A stretch of 54,866 nt of DNA from Nitrospirota bacterium (GTDB lineage Bacteria > Nitrospirota > Nitrospiria > 2-01-FULL-66-17): NCBI GenBank assembly GCA_016201825.1, contig JACQCD010000003.1, positions 1-54,866 of the forward strand, read 5' to 3'. Position 1 is the stretch's first letter. The number at the start of each line of letters is the position of its first letter. The translations under genes and the position numbers were made by a program. The notes beneath the pieces are model-generated. The model was not told the origin of the DNA. It saw only the letters and a program-made list of their open reading frames with translations, and searched no databases. Below are positions 8,679-17,082 of this stretch, one piece after another.

Positions 8679-9164
8679 GTGAAGAGTGAACGAGGCGTCA
8701 CCCTGATAGAGATGATGGTCGTCCTTGCGATCATCGCGATTGTGAGCGCGGTTTCCGTGCTGAACTCGCAAGGGCTGCTGAACTCCTACCGTGTAAGAGC
8801 GGCCGCGCGACAGGTGTTCAGCGATGTACAGACGGCGCGTCTGGGCGCGATCAAAGGCGGGCGGGCGTGGGCGCTGTGTTTTCCCGCAGGCAACCCTGTG
8901 GCGGTCACCACGTACACCCTCCGGAATGTTGCGGGGGCCGACACGGCCTTATGCACGGCCGACGACGGCCCTCCGGTGAGAACCACGACGATCGGGAACC
9001 CGAGGCTAGTCATTACGAAAAACTTCGCGGCCGCCGCTCTAAGTTTTAATCCCAACGGAACGGCTTCAACGGGTGGCAATCTCGTCACCATCGCTTCGAG
9101 CGACGGGGCGCGAACCGTGACCATCAACATCACCACCGGGACCGGGAATCCCAGGATTCAATGA
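8679..9164 (+). CDS. fimT: FimT/GspH-type minor pilin (set 2)
   Basis: A 161-residue minor pilin. The GTG start at 8679 is favoured over ATG 8658 because AGGAG sits seven bases upstream, and because the leader then becomes VKSERG, six residues like its neighbours, followed by VTLIEMMVVLAIIAIVSAVS with Glu +5. ATG 8658 would lie about five bases from the predicted sigma-54 transcription start, leaving no room for a ribosome-binding site. The GspH signature appears as RQVFSDVQTARLGAIKGGRAWALCF and ALSFNPNGTAS. It leads the operon ending in pilY1. Confidence 0.85.
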   Translation: MKSERGVTLIEMMVVLAIIAIVSAVSVLNSQGLLNSYRVRAAARQVFSDVQTARLGAIKGGRAWALCFPAGNPVAVTTYTLRNVAGADTALCTADDGPPVRTTTIGNPRLVITKNFAAAALSFNPNGTASTGGNLVTIASSDGARTVTINITTGTGNPRIQ

Positions 9165-9180
9165 GATGAAAGGGCCGGGC

Positions 9181-9615
9181 ATGCAGAAGCCGAACGGCTT
9201 CACGATCATCGAAGTGCTTATCGCGATCTTGATCCTTTCCATCGGTCTGCTGGGGGTTGCGGCGATGCAGACCACGGCGATCCGGGGCAATACGTTCTCC
9301 CGTGATACCACCCTGGGAACTCAACTGGCCGAAGAGATGATTGAGCGGATTCGCGTCAACGCGCTCAACGCTCCGGGGGCGTACAACGGGATCGATACCA
9401 GCGTGGCGTGCGGTGGCGCCGACCCGGTGTTGGGTGATTGCGTGCAATGGCGGGCGGCGCTCCAAGCCTCGGCGCTCCTCTCGGCCAGGGGTCAGGTGAC
9501 GGTCGTCACCAACACGCCGGTCCAGGAGAGCACCACGATCAATGTGGTGGTGTCCTGGGGAACGCCGCAACGATCCGTGACGTTCAGCACGATTGTGGAA
9601 ACATGGGTGAGTTAG
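9181..9615 (+). CDS. pilV: PilV-type minor pilin (set 2)
   Basis: Type IV pilus modification protein PilV family. The leader MQKPNG is followed by FTIIEVLIAILILSIGLLGVAAMQ, with the GLLGVA signature of PilV, then TQLAEEMIERIRVN. Two cysteines (ACGGADPVLGDC) can form the D-region disulfide. ATG 9181 has AAAGGG six bases upstream and gives a leader of the same size as in sister genes; ATG 9166, directly after the previous stop, is an alternative. PilV, PilW, PilX, FimT and PilY1 form a tip complex that primes pilus assembly in other bacteria. Confidence 0.87.
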   Translation: MQKPNGFTIIEVLIAILILSIGLLGVAAMQTTAIRGNTFSRDTTLGTQLAEEMIERIRVNALNAPGAYNGIDTSVACGGADPVLGDCVQWRAALQASALLSARGQVTVVTNTPVQESTTINVVVSWGTPQRSVTFSTIVETWVS

Positions 9616-9657
9616 GCGCAGGTGGAACGCGGTAACGAGATAAGGGAGGGTGCGGAC

Positions 9658-10698
9658 GTGTCCAAAGGCGAGCGCGGATTCAGTTTGACGGAGCTCCTCG
9701 TCGCGATGGGAATGGCGGTGATCGTGGGGATGACGAGTTACGTGGTCTTCCAATCCAGCAACCGCTCCTCGCAGATCCAGGGAGATGTTTCCGACGCCCA
9801 GCAGAACGTGCGGGTGGCGATGGAAGAGTTGGCCAAAGGCGTTCGGTCGGCGGGGTTCGGCCTGCCGAACCCGCCGTTCTCCATCACGATTACGCCGACC
9901 ACCGGAGCCGCCGCCACGTACACCTCGGCGGTGACGATTTCCAACGCCAGCACCGCGCCCGACGGCCTCCTCATCTTGGGAGGTGGATTTAGGGCGGGCA
10001 CCCTGGCGGGTCCCGGACAGAGCATGAACGGAGTCGATCCAACCTGTAACGCGAGCGGGGGAACCTTTGTCTGCGTTACGGCGGGCGATCGGACGAATTT
10101 CTTCGATGCGGGGGGCGTGTTCATCAAGCCCAGGACCGCCATCAACCTGGAGGGTGGCCATTTTGTCGAACTCGCGGCCGCCGGGCACGACTATGTCAAC
10201 GGGAAACTGAGGCTGGCCGCTGGCTCCCTGGACCGCGATTATGCGGCCAGCACCACGGTGTACATCATCGAGGCGTATCGCTACGACATCAACCCCGCAG
10301 CCTCCGGGTGTACGGCGTCCGCTCCGTGCCTCTACCTCACGGATATCACCGGCCTGCGCGGAGGAAGCGGGATCCTCGCCAACAACGTCGAGGACCTCCA
10401 ACTGGCGTTCGGGGTAGACGTGAACCCACGAGACGGCCGGGTTGACGACGCCAACGCCGACGGAGCCTATACCGCTGCCGATTACGCAAGCAGCCCGGCC
10501 GACCCGGCCAGCGTCATCGCCGTTCGAGCCAACGTCGTGGGACGGACGCAGAATACTGATCGGAATGGGCAGACCTTTCGGAGGATCTGTCTCGAGGATC
10601 GTACGGCGGACGCAACCTGTACCGGCGCGGCGGCGGATGGTTTTCGCCGTCGGGTGTTGACGAAGATCATCACGATTCGGAATCCAAAGGCAGCCTAG
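9658..10698 (+). CDS. pilW: PilW-type minor pilin (set 2)
   Basis: A 346-residue PilW family minor pilin: leader VSKGERG, mature start FSLTELLVAMGMAVIVGMTSYVVFQSS with Glu +5, and the PilW signature QQNVRVAMEELAKGVRSAGFGLP. Pairs of cysteines (CNASGGTFVC, CTASAPC, CLEDRTADATC) suggest disulfides in the head. The GTG at 9658 is chosen because GGGAGGG lies seven bases upstream and the leader length fits; a GTG at 9622 is an unlikely alternative. The repeated DxNxDG-like stretch DVNPRDGRVDDANADGAYTA resembles a calcium loop. Confidence 0.87.
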   Translation: MSKGERGFSLTELLVAMGMAVIVGMTSYVVFQSSNRSSQIQGDVSDAQQNVRVAMEELAKGVRSAGFGLPNPPFSITITPTTGAAATYTSAVTISNASTAPDGLLILGGGFRAGTLAGPGQSMNGVDPTCNASGGTFVCVTAGDRTNFFDAGGVFIKPRTAINLEGGHFVELAAAGHDYVNGKLRLAAGSLDRDYAASTTVYIIEAYRYDINPAASGCTASAPCLYLTDITGLRGGSGILANNVEDLQLAFGVDVNPRDGRVDDANADGAYTAADYASSPADPASVIAVRANVVGRTQNTDRNGQTFRRICLEDRTADATCTGAAADGFRRRVLTKIITIRNPKAA

Positions 10699-10710
10699 GG
10701 GAGATTGGCG

Positions 10711-11217
10711 ATGAATCTCGACAAGAGCGAGCGCGGTAGCACCCTGATCACGTCCTTGATTCTCCTGATGATCGTGACGTTGGTCGGCGTGATCGCGGTG
10801 AATACCGCCACGGTGGACATTCAGATCGCGGGCAACTCCAAACGGGCGACGGGCGCGTTCGAAGGGGCGGAAGCGGGAACCACCCTCTCCGTTCCGATCA
10901 TCGAGAGCACGATCACCAACGCGGGGGTGTTGACCCCGGCCGCGCCGGTCGGAGTCATCACCGGCCTCGACACGGCGAATCTAGCCAACGAGATCATGAC
11001 GACCGCGCCGAACGACCCGGACACTGCATCCGGTTCGCCTGACGTATCGATGGCCAATCTCTCGGGGGTATCCGTGAACGTAGATATCGACTACCTGTAC
11101 ACCAACGAGGTTTCGGGCGGGAACCAGAACATGGGGATGGGGTACGAAGGCATCGGCGCCGGATCGGCTGGTGGCGGGGCCGGCGCAATCTATCGGCTGC
11201 AGGGAGAGGGGACCTGA
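10711..11217 (+). CDS. pilX: PilX-type minor pilin (set 2)
   Basis: A 168-residue PilX-like protein. The leader MNLDKSERG is followed by STLITSLILLMIVTLVGVIAVNTA, without the +5 Glu as is normal for PilX, then the typical DIQIAGNSKRATGAFEGAEAG motif. The C-terminus is rich in Gly, Asn and Met (GGNQNMGMGYEGIGAGSAGGGAG). ATG 10711 has AGGGGAGA upstream; a TTG at 10705 is less likely. It follows pilW by 12 bases. Confidence 0.85.
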   Translation: MNLDKSERGSTLITSLILLMIVTLVGVIAVNTATVDIQIAGNSKRATGAFEGAEAGTTLSVPIIESTITNAGVLTPAAPVGVITGLDTANLANEIMTTAPNDPDTASGSPDVSMANLSGVSVNVDIDYLYTNEVSGGNQNMGMGYEGIGAGSAGGGAGAIYRLQGEGT

Positions 11218-11250
11218 GCATAACCGGCTGGCCCGGAAGGAGGGAGAATC

Positions 11251-11592
11251 ATGAAGATCCGACAACAGACGAGATACCGACTGGGATTGATCCTGATGGC
11301 TGTGGCGCTCTGGGCATCGCTGGGTTCGGTGGCCTTCGCCGGCGAGTGGACGGAGGGTACGCTGAGCTTCATCGGTGGCCTTGGCGAGAATGGCGGGGCG
11401 ACGCCCTCGTCCCAGATCGAACTGACGATGAAGGGCGGAAATACGTTCACGCTTGATCCCCAACTGAAGATCGTAGACCGCTTGGGGCACGCGATGACCA
11501 TCGGTCAGTTGGCGGCCCCGTCCAAGGTCCGTTTCCGCGCTGATGAAGGCGTGATCAGAGAACTCAAGGTCTTGGAGAACTTGCCGCGTTGA
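11251..11592 (+). CDS. Small secreted PilY2-like protein
   Basis: A 113-residue protein with a Sec signal peptide (MKIRQQTRYRLGLILMAVALWASLGSVAFAG). The mature part is a small predicted beta domain ending LDPQLKIVDRLGHAMTIGQLAAPSKVRF, the pattern seen in PilY2-like proteins next to pilY1. AAGGAGGGAG lies before the ATG. In Pseudomonas pilY2 follows pilY1; here the gene precedes it. The assignment rests on size, signal peptide, this motif and location. Confidence 0.6.
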   Translation: MKIRQQTRYRLGLILMAVALWASLGSVAFAGEWTEGTLSFIGGLGENGGATPSSQIELTMKGGNTFTLDPQLKIVDRLGHAMTIGQLAAPSKVRFRADEGVIRELKVLENLPR

Positions 11593-11638
11593 AGCGATTT
11601 GGCCGTCAGTGGCCGTCAAAGGAGAGAGGAAGGGTGAG

Positions 11639-14600
11639 ATGAAGATAACGCGCGCGCTCGTGATCGGGATCGCTCAGATCGTCTTGGGCGTTGGCTTTGG
11701 TCTCCACGCTCAAGCCCAGACCGTGACCGACTACACGGCCATCCCACCCTTTGTGGGCAACGCCAACGCTCCGAACGTCCTCCTCCTGCTGGATAACTCG
11801 GGGAGCATGAACGATCGGGCGTACGTGAGTCCAGCCGCGTATAGCGCCACCACCGAATTTGGCGGGTACTTCGATCCCACCCAATGCTACAGCTATGCCA
11901 GCAACACGTTCAGCGTGGCTGGCACGACCAGGCCCTGCGGGACAGCGGGGAATTGGGATGGGAATTTCCTCAACTGGCTGATGATGAGCCGGATCGAGGT
12001 GGCCAAGTGGGTCATGACCGGGGGGAAGTGCACACCCAGGAGCGGGACCGGCAACTGCGACGCGGCCACGAATTCAAAGCTGATCTTCGAGACCGCCCCG
12101 TCCTTCTCGGTCAACAACGTGACCGCCGACGGCGTGACCCCATTTTCCGGCACCCGGTGTTTTATCAAGGGGTCCGGTAGCCTCACGGTCAAGAATACGA
12201 ACTGCAGTAGCGCCACGACGGGAACGTATACCCTGAACGTCAAAGTCGCGGGGACCGCCACGGGCGTGATCCAGTCGGTGGGGAATAAAGCCCGTTTCGG
12301 TCTGATGGAGTTCAAGGGTTCTGGCGACGGGGGAAAGGTCCTGGCGGACGTCGGCAGCAATACCGTGAGCATGATGAACGCCATCGACACGACGGTTGCC
12401 GCCACGTGGACGCCGCTCGGCGAGTCGCTCTACGAAGCCAGCCGCTACTTCGCGCAGGTTGCACCTGCGTACACCAATTCGGATTATTCCTATACCGTCG
12501 CTACTCGGGACCCCTATTACTTCGATTCGAGCTGGCTCAGCACGCCCCAGGTTGTCCCGTGTTGTAAGAGCTTCGTGATGATCTTCACCGACGGCCAACC
12601 GACCCAGGACTTGAACATTCCCAGTGCCATGCAGGACGTCGCGCATACGGCCGCCAACCACGCCGCGACCGGCCATCACAGTCTCTGCGGCGCGTACTAT
12701 GGCGGCGGGTCGAGCGACCCCTGTCTGTACAATGGGTCGCATTACCTCGATGACGTGGCGTACTGGGCGCACACCACGGACCTGCGCCAGGCCAACATTC
12801 CCGTGATCAATGTCGCGGGTAAGGACCTGCCCGGGATGCAAAACCTCACGGTGTACACGTTCTACGCGTTCGGGACCGGATCGAACCTCCTCAAAGACGC
12901 CGCGAAGACGGGTGGCTTCACCGATCTGAACGGCGATGGCCTCCCCGGTCCGGATCCCAAGGAATGGGACGACAATGGGGACGGGGTTCCCGATACCTAT
13001 TTCGAATCGGCCGACGCTTTCGACATGCGGGACCGGTTGCTCGCGGCGATCACCGATATCCTGAAGCGCAGCGCGTCCGGGACCTCCGTCTCGATTCTCG
13101 CGACCTCCGAACAAGGGGACGGCGCCCTGTACCAGGCCTATTTCTACCCCAGCAAGTTCGAAGGGATCAATGAGCTGCGATGGTTGGGCTATCTCCGGGG
13201 CCTCTTCGTCGATACTTATGGGAATCTGAGAGAGGACACCGACCACGATGGGAAATTGGTGCTGAAGAACGATCGAATCGTCAAGATGAACCTCGATCCG
13301 GCCACCAACCTGGTCAAGGCCGATCTCTACAACGATACGAACGAAGACGGGGTCGCCGACACCGCGGTTCCAGTCTTGTCGGTTGGACTGGATAGTATCG
13401 AGTCCCTGTGGGAGGCCGGAAAGCAGCTTGCCCTACGGGACGCAAGCGCCCGAACGATTTATACCTGGATCGACTCCAATCGCGATGGAGTGGTGGACAA
13501 CGGCGATTTTAGCACTCTCACCGGAGAGGCCCTGTCGTTCGCCAATACCAACGCGGCAACGCTGAAGCCATACCTCAGGGGGGCTTCGACGACAGAGGCT
13601 TCAAATATTATTGACTGGATCCGAGGCGTCGAGGTCTCGGGGTACCGTGATCGATGCCTCACGATCAGTGGGGCGCCGGTTGAAACCGGCTGTACCGGCA
13701 ACCAACGGGTTTGGAAACTCGGGGACATCATCTCGTCCACGCCCACGGTGGTGGCCGCGCCGAAAGAGCAGTACGACCTAATCTACGGCGACACCACCTA
13801 CACCGCATTCCGCAAGGCGTATGTCAATCGCCGCAACGTCGTGTACGTCGGCGCCAACGACGGAATATTGCACGCGTTCAACGCCGGGATGTTTACCTCG
13901 GGGGACGACTCCACGACCGCGGGCGTGACCGAACGGGTTCGGTTTCAGGCGAACCCCTCGACCGGAAGCGGGTGGAGCGTTGGCTTGGGGGATGAGTTGT
14001 GGGGCTTCGTGCCCTACGATGATTTGCCCCACCTCAAATGGTTGACTCAAAGCAGCTACACCCACGTTTACTACGTCGATTTGAAGCCCAAAGTAACCGA
14101 CGTCCGCATCTTCAACGACGCGGCCACCGGCGTGAGCGGGTTGACCAACGGTCAGACCGGGGTGTCCCATCCCAACGGCTGGGGCACGATCCTCATCGTG
14201 GGCCTGCGGTACGGGGGGGGGGCGATCGACGTCGATCTCAACGGAAACGGGACGACCACCGACGCGGGGGAAAAAGCCTTCCGGTCGTCCTATTACGCGC
14301 TCGACGTCACCAATCCGGAAAAACCGCCCCGGCTTCTGTGGAGGTTTACGGATTCGGGGCTCGGGTTGACGACGTCCTACCCCGGAATCATGCACTTCAA
14401 AGCGTCGGGCGTGACGACCGAGAAATGGTACATGGTCGTCGGCTCGGGGCCCGACAATCAGGCGCCAAGCAGCACGCTGCGCGGGTATGATGGGTCGAGC
14501 AACCAGACCGGAAAAGTCTTCGTGGTGAACCTCCTCAACGGAGCGCTGCTGAACAGCTTTTCCACCGACTCGAACGCATTCATGGGCGATCCATCGGTGG

Positions 14601-15517
14601 CGGACGGGAATTTCGATTTCAACGCCGATGCGGTCTATATCGGGAACGCGATCAAAAACGCCGGGACGGGAACCTGGACGAACGGAAAGACCTACCGGTT
14701 GGTGACCGACAACAAGTCCGATCCGACGGGGACGAACTGGACCCTGTCGACCCTTATCAACCAAAATCGGCCGCTCTTGGTCACTCCAGCGACGTCCAAG
14801 GACGACCTGAACAATCTCTGGGTCTTCTTCGGAACGGGTCGCTTCCTTTCCGTGTCCGATAAGTCGAACGCGGATCTGCAGACGATCTATGGGATCAAGG
14901 ATCCCTGCTGGACGAGAACCACCGCGGGCACGCTCTGCGCGAGTACCTATACCAAGACCGACCTCCTGGATTCAACCAATGTGTTGGTCTCCCGCACGCA
15001 AGGGCCTACGCAGGTCAGCGGGAGCACCGCCGCGTGTGGAGGCACGGCGACGTGCGATTTCAATCAATTGGTCAAGACCGCGCGGAGCAAACAAGGCTGG
15101 TTTGTCGATCTCTCGTCTGCGACGCCCAGCGAGCGCGTGCTGTCCCCTGGCGCGGTCTTGGGCGGAATCGCCATGTTCACCAGCTTCATTCCGAACTCGG
15201 ACATCTGCGCCTTATTGGGAGACAGCTTCGTCTGGGCCCTGTACTATGAAACCGGCACGGCGTTTTACAAGCCCGTGATCGGGGACGACGGTACACATAT
15301 TGATAAGAGGGATACTCTCGGGAAGGGTCTCCCCACCACCGTGGGTCTCGCGATCGGGCAGGAGACGACGGGGTTCGTCCAGACCAGTACCGGAACCATC
15401 GTCCAGGTTACCACGCAAAACCCGGACGATCGGAGTCGGGTGATCAACTGGATGGAGGGGACCGGGGGTGGCGGAACCGCTCAGGTCCAAACGATCTATC
15501 GACACTTGGTCAAGTAG
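11639..15517 (+). CDS. pilY1: PilY1-type pilus tip adhesin/biogenesis factor
   Basis: A 1292-residue exported protein: signal peptide (1-26), then a von Willebrand A-like domain with metal-site motif LLLLDNSGSM (about residues 48-57) and FVMIFTDGQPT, and a C-terminal PilY1 beta-propeller (from about 730: VVYVGANDGILHAFNAG is the family signature, ending near FFGTGRFL). Between and within them are several DxNxDG-type calcium loops. ATG 11639 with AGGAAGGGTGAG upstream is preferred over GTG 11609. Known roles of the family: priming pilus assembly, regulating retraction through calcium binding, and adhesion. It is the last gene of the operon; a strong GC hairpin follows at 15542. Confidence 0.92.
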   Translation: MKITRALVIGIAQIVLGVGFGLHAQAQTVTDYTAIPPFVGNANAPNVLLLLDNSGSMNDRAYVSPAAYSATTEFGGYFDPTQCYSYASNTFSVAGTTRPCGTAGNWDGNFLNWLMMSRIEVAKWVMTGGKCTPRSGTGNCDAATNSKLIFETAPSFSVNNVTADGVTPFSGTRCFIKGSGSLTVKNTNCSSATTGTYTLNVKVAGTATGVIQSVGNKARFGLMEFKGSGDGGKVLADVGSNTVSMMNAIDTTVAATWTPLGESLYEASRYFAQVAPAYTNSDYSYTVATRDPYYFDSSWLSTPQVVPCCKSFVMIFTDGQPTQDLNIPSAMQDVAHTAANHAATGHHSLCGAYYGGGSSDPCLYNGSHYLDDVAYWAHTTDLRQANIPVINVAGKDLPGMQNLTVYTFYAFGTGSNLLKDAAKTGGFTDLNGDGLPGPDPKEWDDNGDGVPDTYFESADAFDMRDRLLAAITDILKRSASGTSVSILATSEQGDGALYQAYFYPSKFEGINELRWLGYLRGLFVDTYGNLREDTDHDGKLVLKNDRIVKMNLDPATNLVKADLYNDTNEDGVADTAVPVLSVGLDSIESLWEAGKQLALRDASARTIYTWIDSNRDGVVDNGDFSTLTGEALSFANTNAATLKPYLRGASTTEASNIIDWIRGVEVSGYRDRCLTISGAPVETGCTGNQRVWKLGDIISSTPTVVAAPKEQYDLIYGDTTYTAFRKAYVNRRNVVYVGANDGILHAFNAGMFTSGDDSTTAGVTERVRFQANPSTGSGWSVGLGDELWGFVPYDDLPHLKWLTQSSYTHVYYVDLKPKVTDVRIFNDAATGVSGLTNGQTGVSHPNGWGTILIVGLRYGGGAIDVDLNGNGTTTDAGEKAFRSSYYALDVTNPEKPPRLLWRFTDSGLGLTTSYPGIMHFKASGVTTEKWYMVVGSGPDNQAPSSTLRGYDGSSNQTGKVFVVNLLNGALLNSFSTDSNAFMGDPSVADGNFDFNADAVYIGNAIKNAGTGTWTNGKTYRLVTDNKSDPTGTNWTLSTLINQNRPLLVTPATSKDDLNNLWVFFGTGRFLSVSDKSNADLQTIYGIKDPCWTRTTAGTLCASTYTKTDLLDSTNVLVSRTQGPTQVSGSTAACGGTATCDFNQLVKTARSKQGWFVDLSSATPSERVLSPGAVLGGIAMFTSFIPNSDICALLGDSFVWALYYETGTAFYKPVIGDDGTHIDKRDTLGKGLPTTVGLAIGQETTGFVQTSTGTIVQVTTQNPDDRSRVINWMEGTGGGGTAQVQTIYRHLVK

Positions 15518-15541
15518 CTATTGAAACGATTCTACGTATGC

Positions 15542-15576
15542 CGGGCGGGAGCCGGTGTAACCCGGTCTCCCGCCCG
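15542..15576 (+). terminator. GC-rich hairpin after pilY1
   Basis: Perfect ten-base arms CGGGCGGGAG (15542-15551) and CTCCCGCCCG (15567-15576), with an inner CCGG/CCGG pairing, enclose a small loop. No T-run follows, so it would be an atypical or Rho-assisted terminator. It sits 25 bases after the pilY1 stop and upstream of a TATAAT promoter candidate for phoH, so it probably insulates the two units. Confidence 0.5.
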
Positions 15577-15598
15577 CCGCGTGTGCGCCGGGCCGCGC

Positions 15599-15627
15599 TT
15601 GTGCTCTCCCGGGTCCCCCGATATAAT
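15599..15627 (+). promoter_or_regulatory. Candidate sigma-70 promoter of phoH-ybeY-ftsY
   Basis: A perfect -10 TATAAT (15622-15627) lies 17 bases after TTGTGC (15599-15604). AGGAGG follows at 15634-15639, close to the predicted transcription start, and the GTG start of phoH is at 15655. The close spacing of promoter and ribosome-binding site is odd. Confidence 0.45.
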
Positions 15628-15654
15628 CCCGTCAGGAGGCGCAGACCCGACCAC

Positions 15655-16623
15655 GTGACCGTCCGACTCAGACTGAAAGAAGGCCTGGACACCTCGGTAC
15701 TCTTCGGGACATTCGATCAAAACCTTCGCGAGGTCGAGGACGCATTCGGGGTCACGATCCGCGCGCGTGGCGAAGAGCTGCGGATCGATGGTGAGCCAAA
15801 TGCCGTCCGCCGAGCCGAGCGGCTTCTCACCACGCTCGCCTCCCGCCTCCAGCGGACCCCCAAGCTGCAACCGGAGGATATCGCGGACGTGATCCGGTCG
15901 GCCCGCCGGCGCCCTGACGAGGCCCAGGAGGTCGGTCCGGATGAGGGCGCGGTCAGGACGAAAAAGCGGGTACTCACTCCGAAGTCACCCCATCAGCGCG
16001 AATACCTCGAGGCGCTCAAGACGGCGGACATCGTAGTGGGCATCGGACCGGCCGGCACGGGTAAAACGTACCTCGCGATGGGCATGGCGGTCGCGGCGCT
16101 GACCAAGCGAGAGGTGGCCCGCATCGTGCTCACTCGACCCGCGGTCGAAGCGGGAGAAAAGCTCGGATTTTTGCCCGGAGACATGTACGCCAAGGTCAAC
16201 CCGTATCTCCGGCCGATGTACGACGCGCTGTATGACATGATGGAGATGGAGCAAGCCAACCGCCTGGTGGAGCGTGGCGAGATCGAGATCGCGCCCCTCG
16301 CCTATATGCGGGGACGGACGCTCAACGACGCGTTCATCATCCTCGACGAGGCGCAAAACGTGACCCCCGAACAGATGAAGATGTTTCTGACCCGCCTGGG
16401 GTTTCGATCGAAGGCGGTGATCACCGGAGATATCACCCAGGTCGACCTGCCCGCGGAGAGCCCCTCCGGCTTGATCGAGGTTCAAGCGATCGTCCGCGAC
16501 GTTCCCGGTATTGCCTTCGTGTATTTCGACGACCGCGATGTCGTCCGGCATCGATTGGTCCAGGAGATCATCAAAGCCTACGAGCGGTATGAAAGCCGAA
16601 GCGGCGCAAAGCGCAAGCGGTAA
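15655..16623 (+). CDS. phoH: PhoH-like ATPase (KH + P-loop domain)
   Basis: A 322-residue PhoH/YbeZ family P-loop protein. After a short KH-like N-terminus the PhoH domain begins near residue 105 (LTPKSPHQREYLEALKTADIVVGIGPAGTGKT in pieces: Walker A GPAGTGKT), with LTRPAVEAGEKLGFLPGD, MRGRTLNDAFIILDEAQN as Walker B and ITGDITQVDLP, all family hallmarks. PhoH-like proteins are thought to be RNA helicase-type partners of YbeY. The GTG at 15655 gives the usual N-terminus; AGGAGG lies 15 bases upstream, farther than ideal. It is followed by ybeY after nine bases. Confidence 0.92.
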   Translation: MTVRLRLKEGLDTSVLFGTFDQNLREVEDAFGVTIRARGEELRIDGEPNAVRRAERLLTTLASRLQRTPKLQPEDIADVIRSARRRPDEAQEVGPDEGAVRTKKRVLTPKSPHQREYLEALKTADIVVGIGPAGTGKTYLAMGMAVAALTKREVARIVLTRPAVEAGEKLGFLPGDMYAKVNPYLRPMYDALYDMMEMEQANRLVERGEIEIAPLAYMRGRTLNDAFIILDEAQNVTPEQMKMFLTRLGFRSKAVITGDITQVDLPAESPSGLIEVQAIVRDVPGIAFVYFDDRDVVRHRLVQEIIKAYERYESRSGAKRKR

Positions 16624-16632
16624 CCACGGCGG

Positions 16633-17079
16633 ATGATCCGCGTCGCGATCTCCAATCGGCAACGCATACTCATAGTGAACATCCCCCACCTCAGGCGACG
16701 GGCCCGGCAGGTTCTGCTCGAGATGGGATTCGTCAAGGGAGATCTCAGTCTGGCGTTTGTTAACGATGGTGACATGCGCGTGCTGAACGCGACGTACCGC
16801 TCGATCGACCGTCCCACCGACGTCCTGGCGTTCGCCATGAGCGAGGGGCCGTTTACCGATATCAATCCCGGAATCTTGGGCGACGTCGTGATCTCGACCG
16901 AGACCGCCCTCCGTCAGGCCCGACGCGCCGGTCGGGATCCCGACGACGAGATCGACGCGTTGCTGGTTCACGGGGTACTCCATCTCATCGGCTACGATCA
17001 CGAGCGTTCTCGATCCGATGCGCGCGTCATGCGGGCGCAGGAAAGGCGGCTCCGACACATGTTGCACAACACGGGGTAG
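16633..17079 (+). CDS. ybeY: Endoribonuclease YbeY (rRNA maturation factor)
   Basis: A 148-residue zinc-dependent endoribonuclease acting in 16S rRNA 3' end maturation and ribosome quality control. The family motif HGVLHLIGYDHE gives the three zinc-binding histidines (H3xH5xH). Upstream RSIDRPTDVLAFAM and LGDVVISTETA are also typical. The gene lies between phoH and ftsY with gaps of nine and three bases, an arrangement common in bacteria. Confidence 0.95.
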   Translation: MIRVAISNRQRILIVNIPHLRRRARQVLLEMGFVKGDLSLAFVNDGDMRVLNATYRSIDRPTDVLAFAMSEGPFTDINPGILGDVVISTETALRQARRAGRDPDDEIDALLVHGVLHLIGYDHERSRSDARVMRAQERRLRHMLHNTG

Positions 17080-17082
17080 CGC

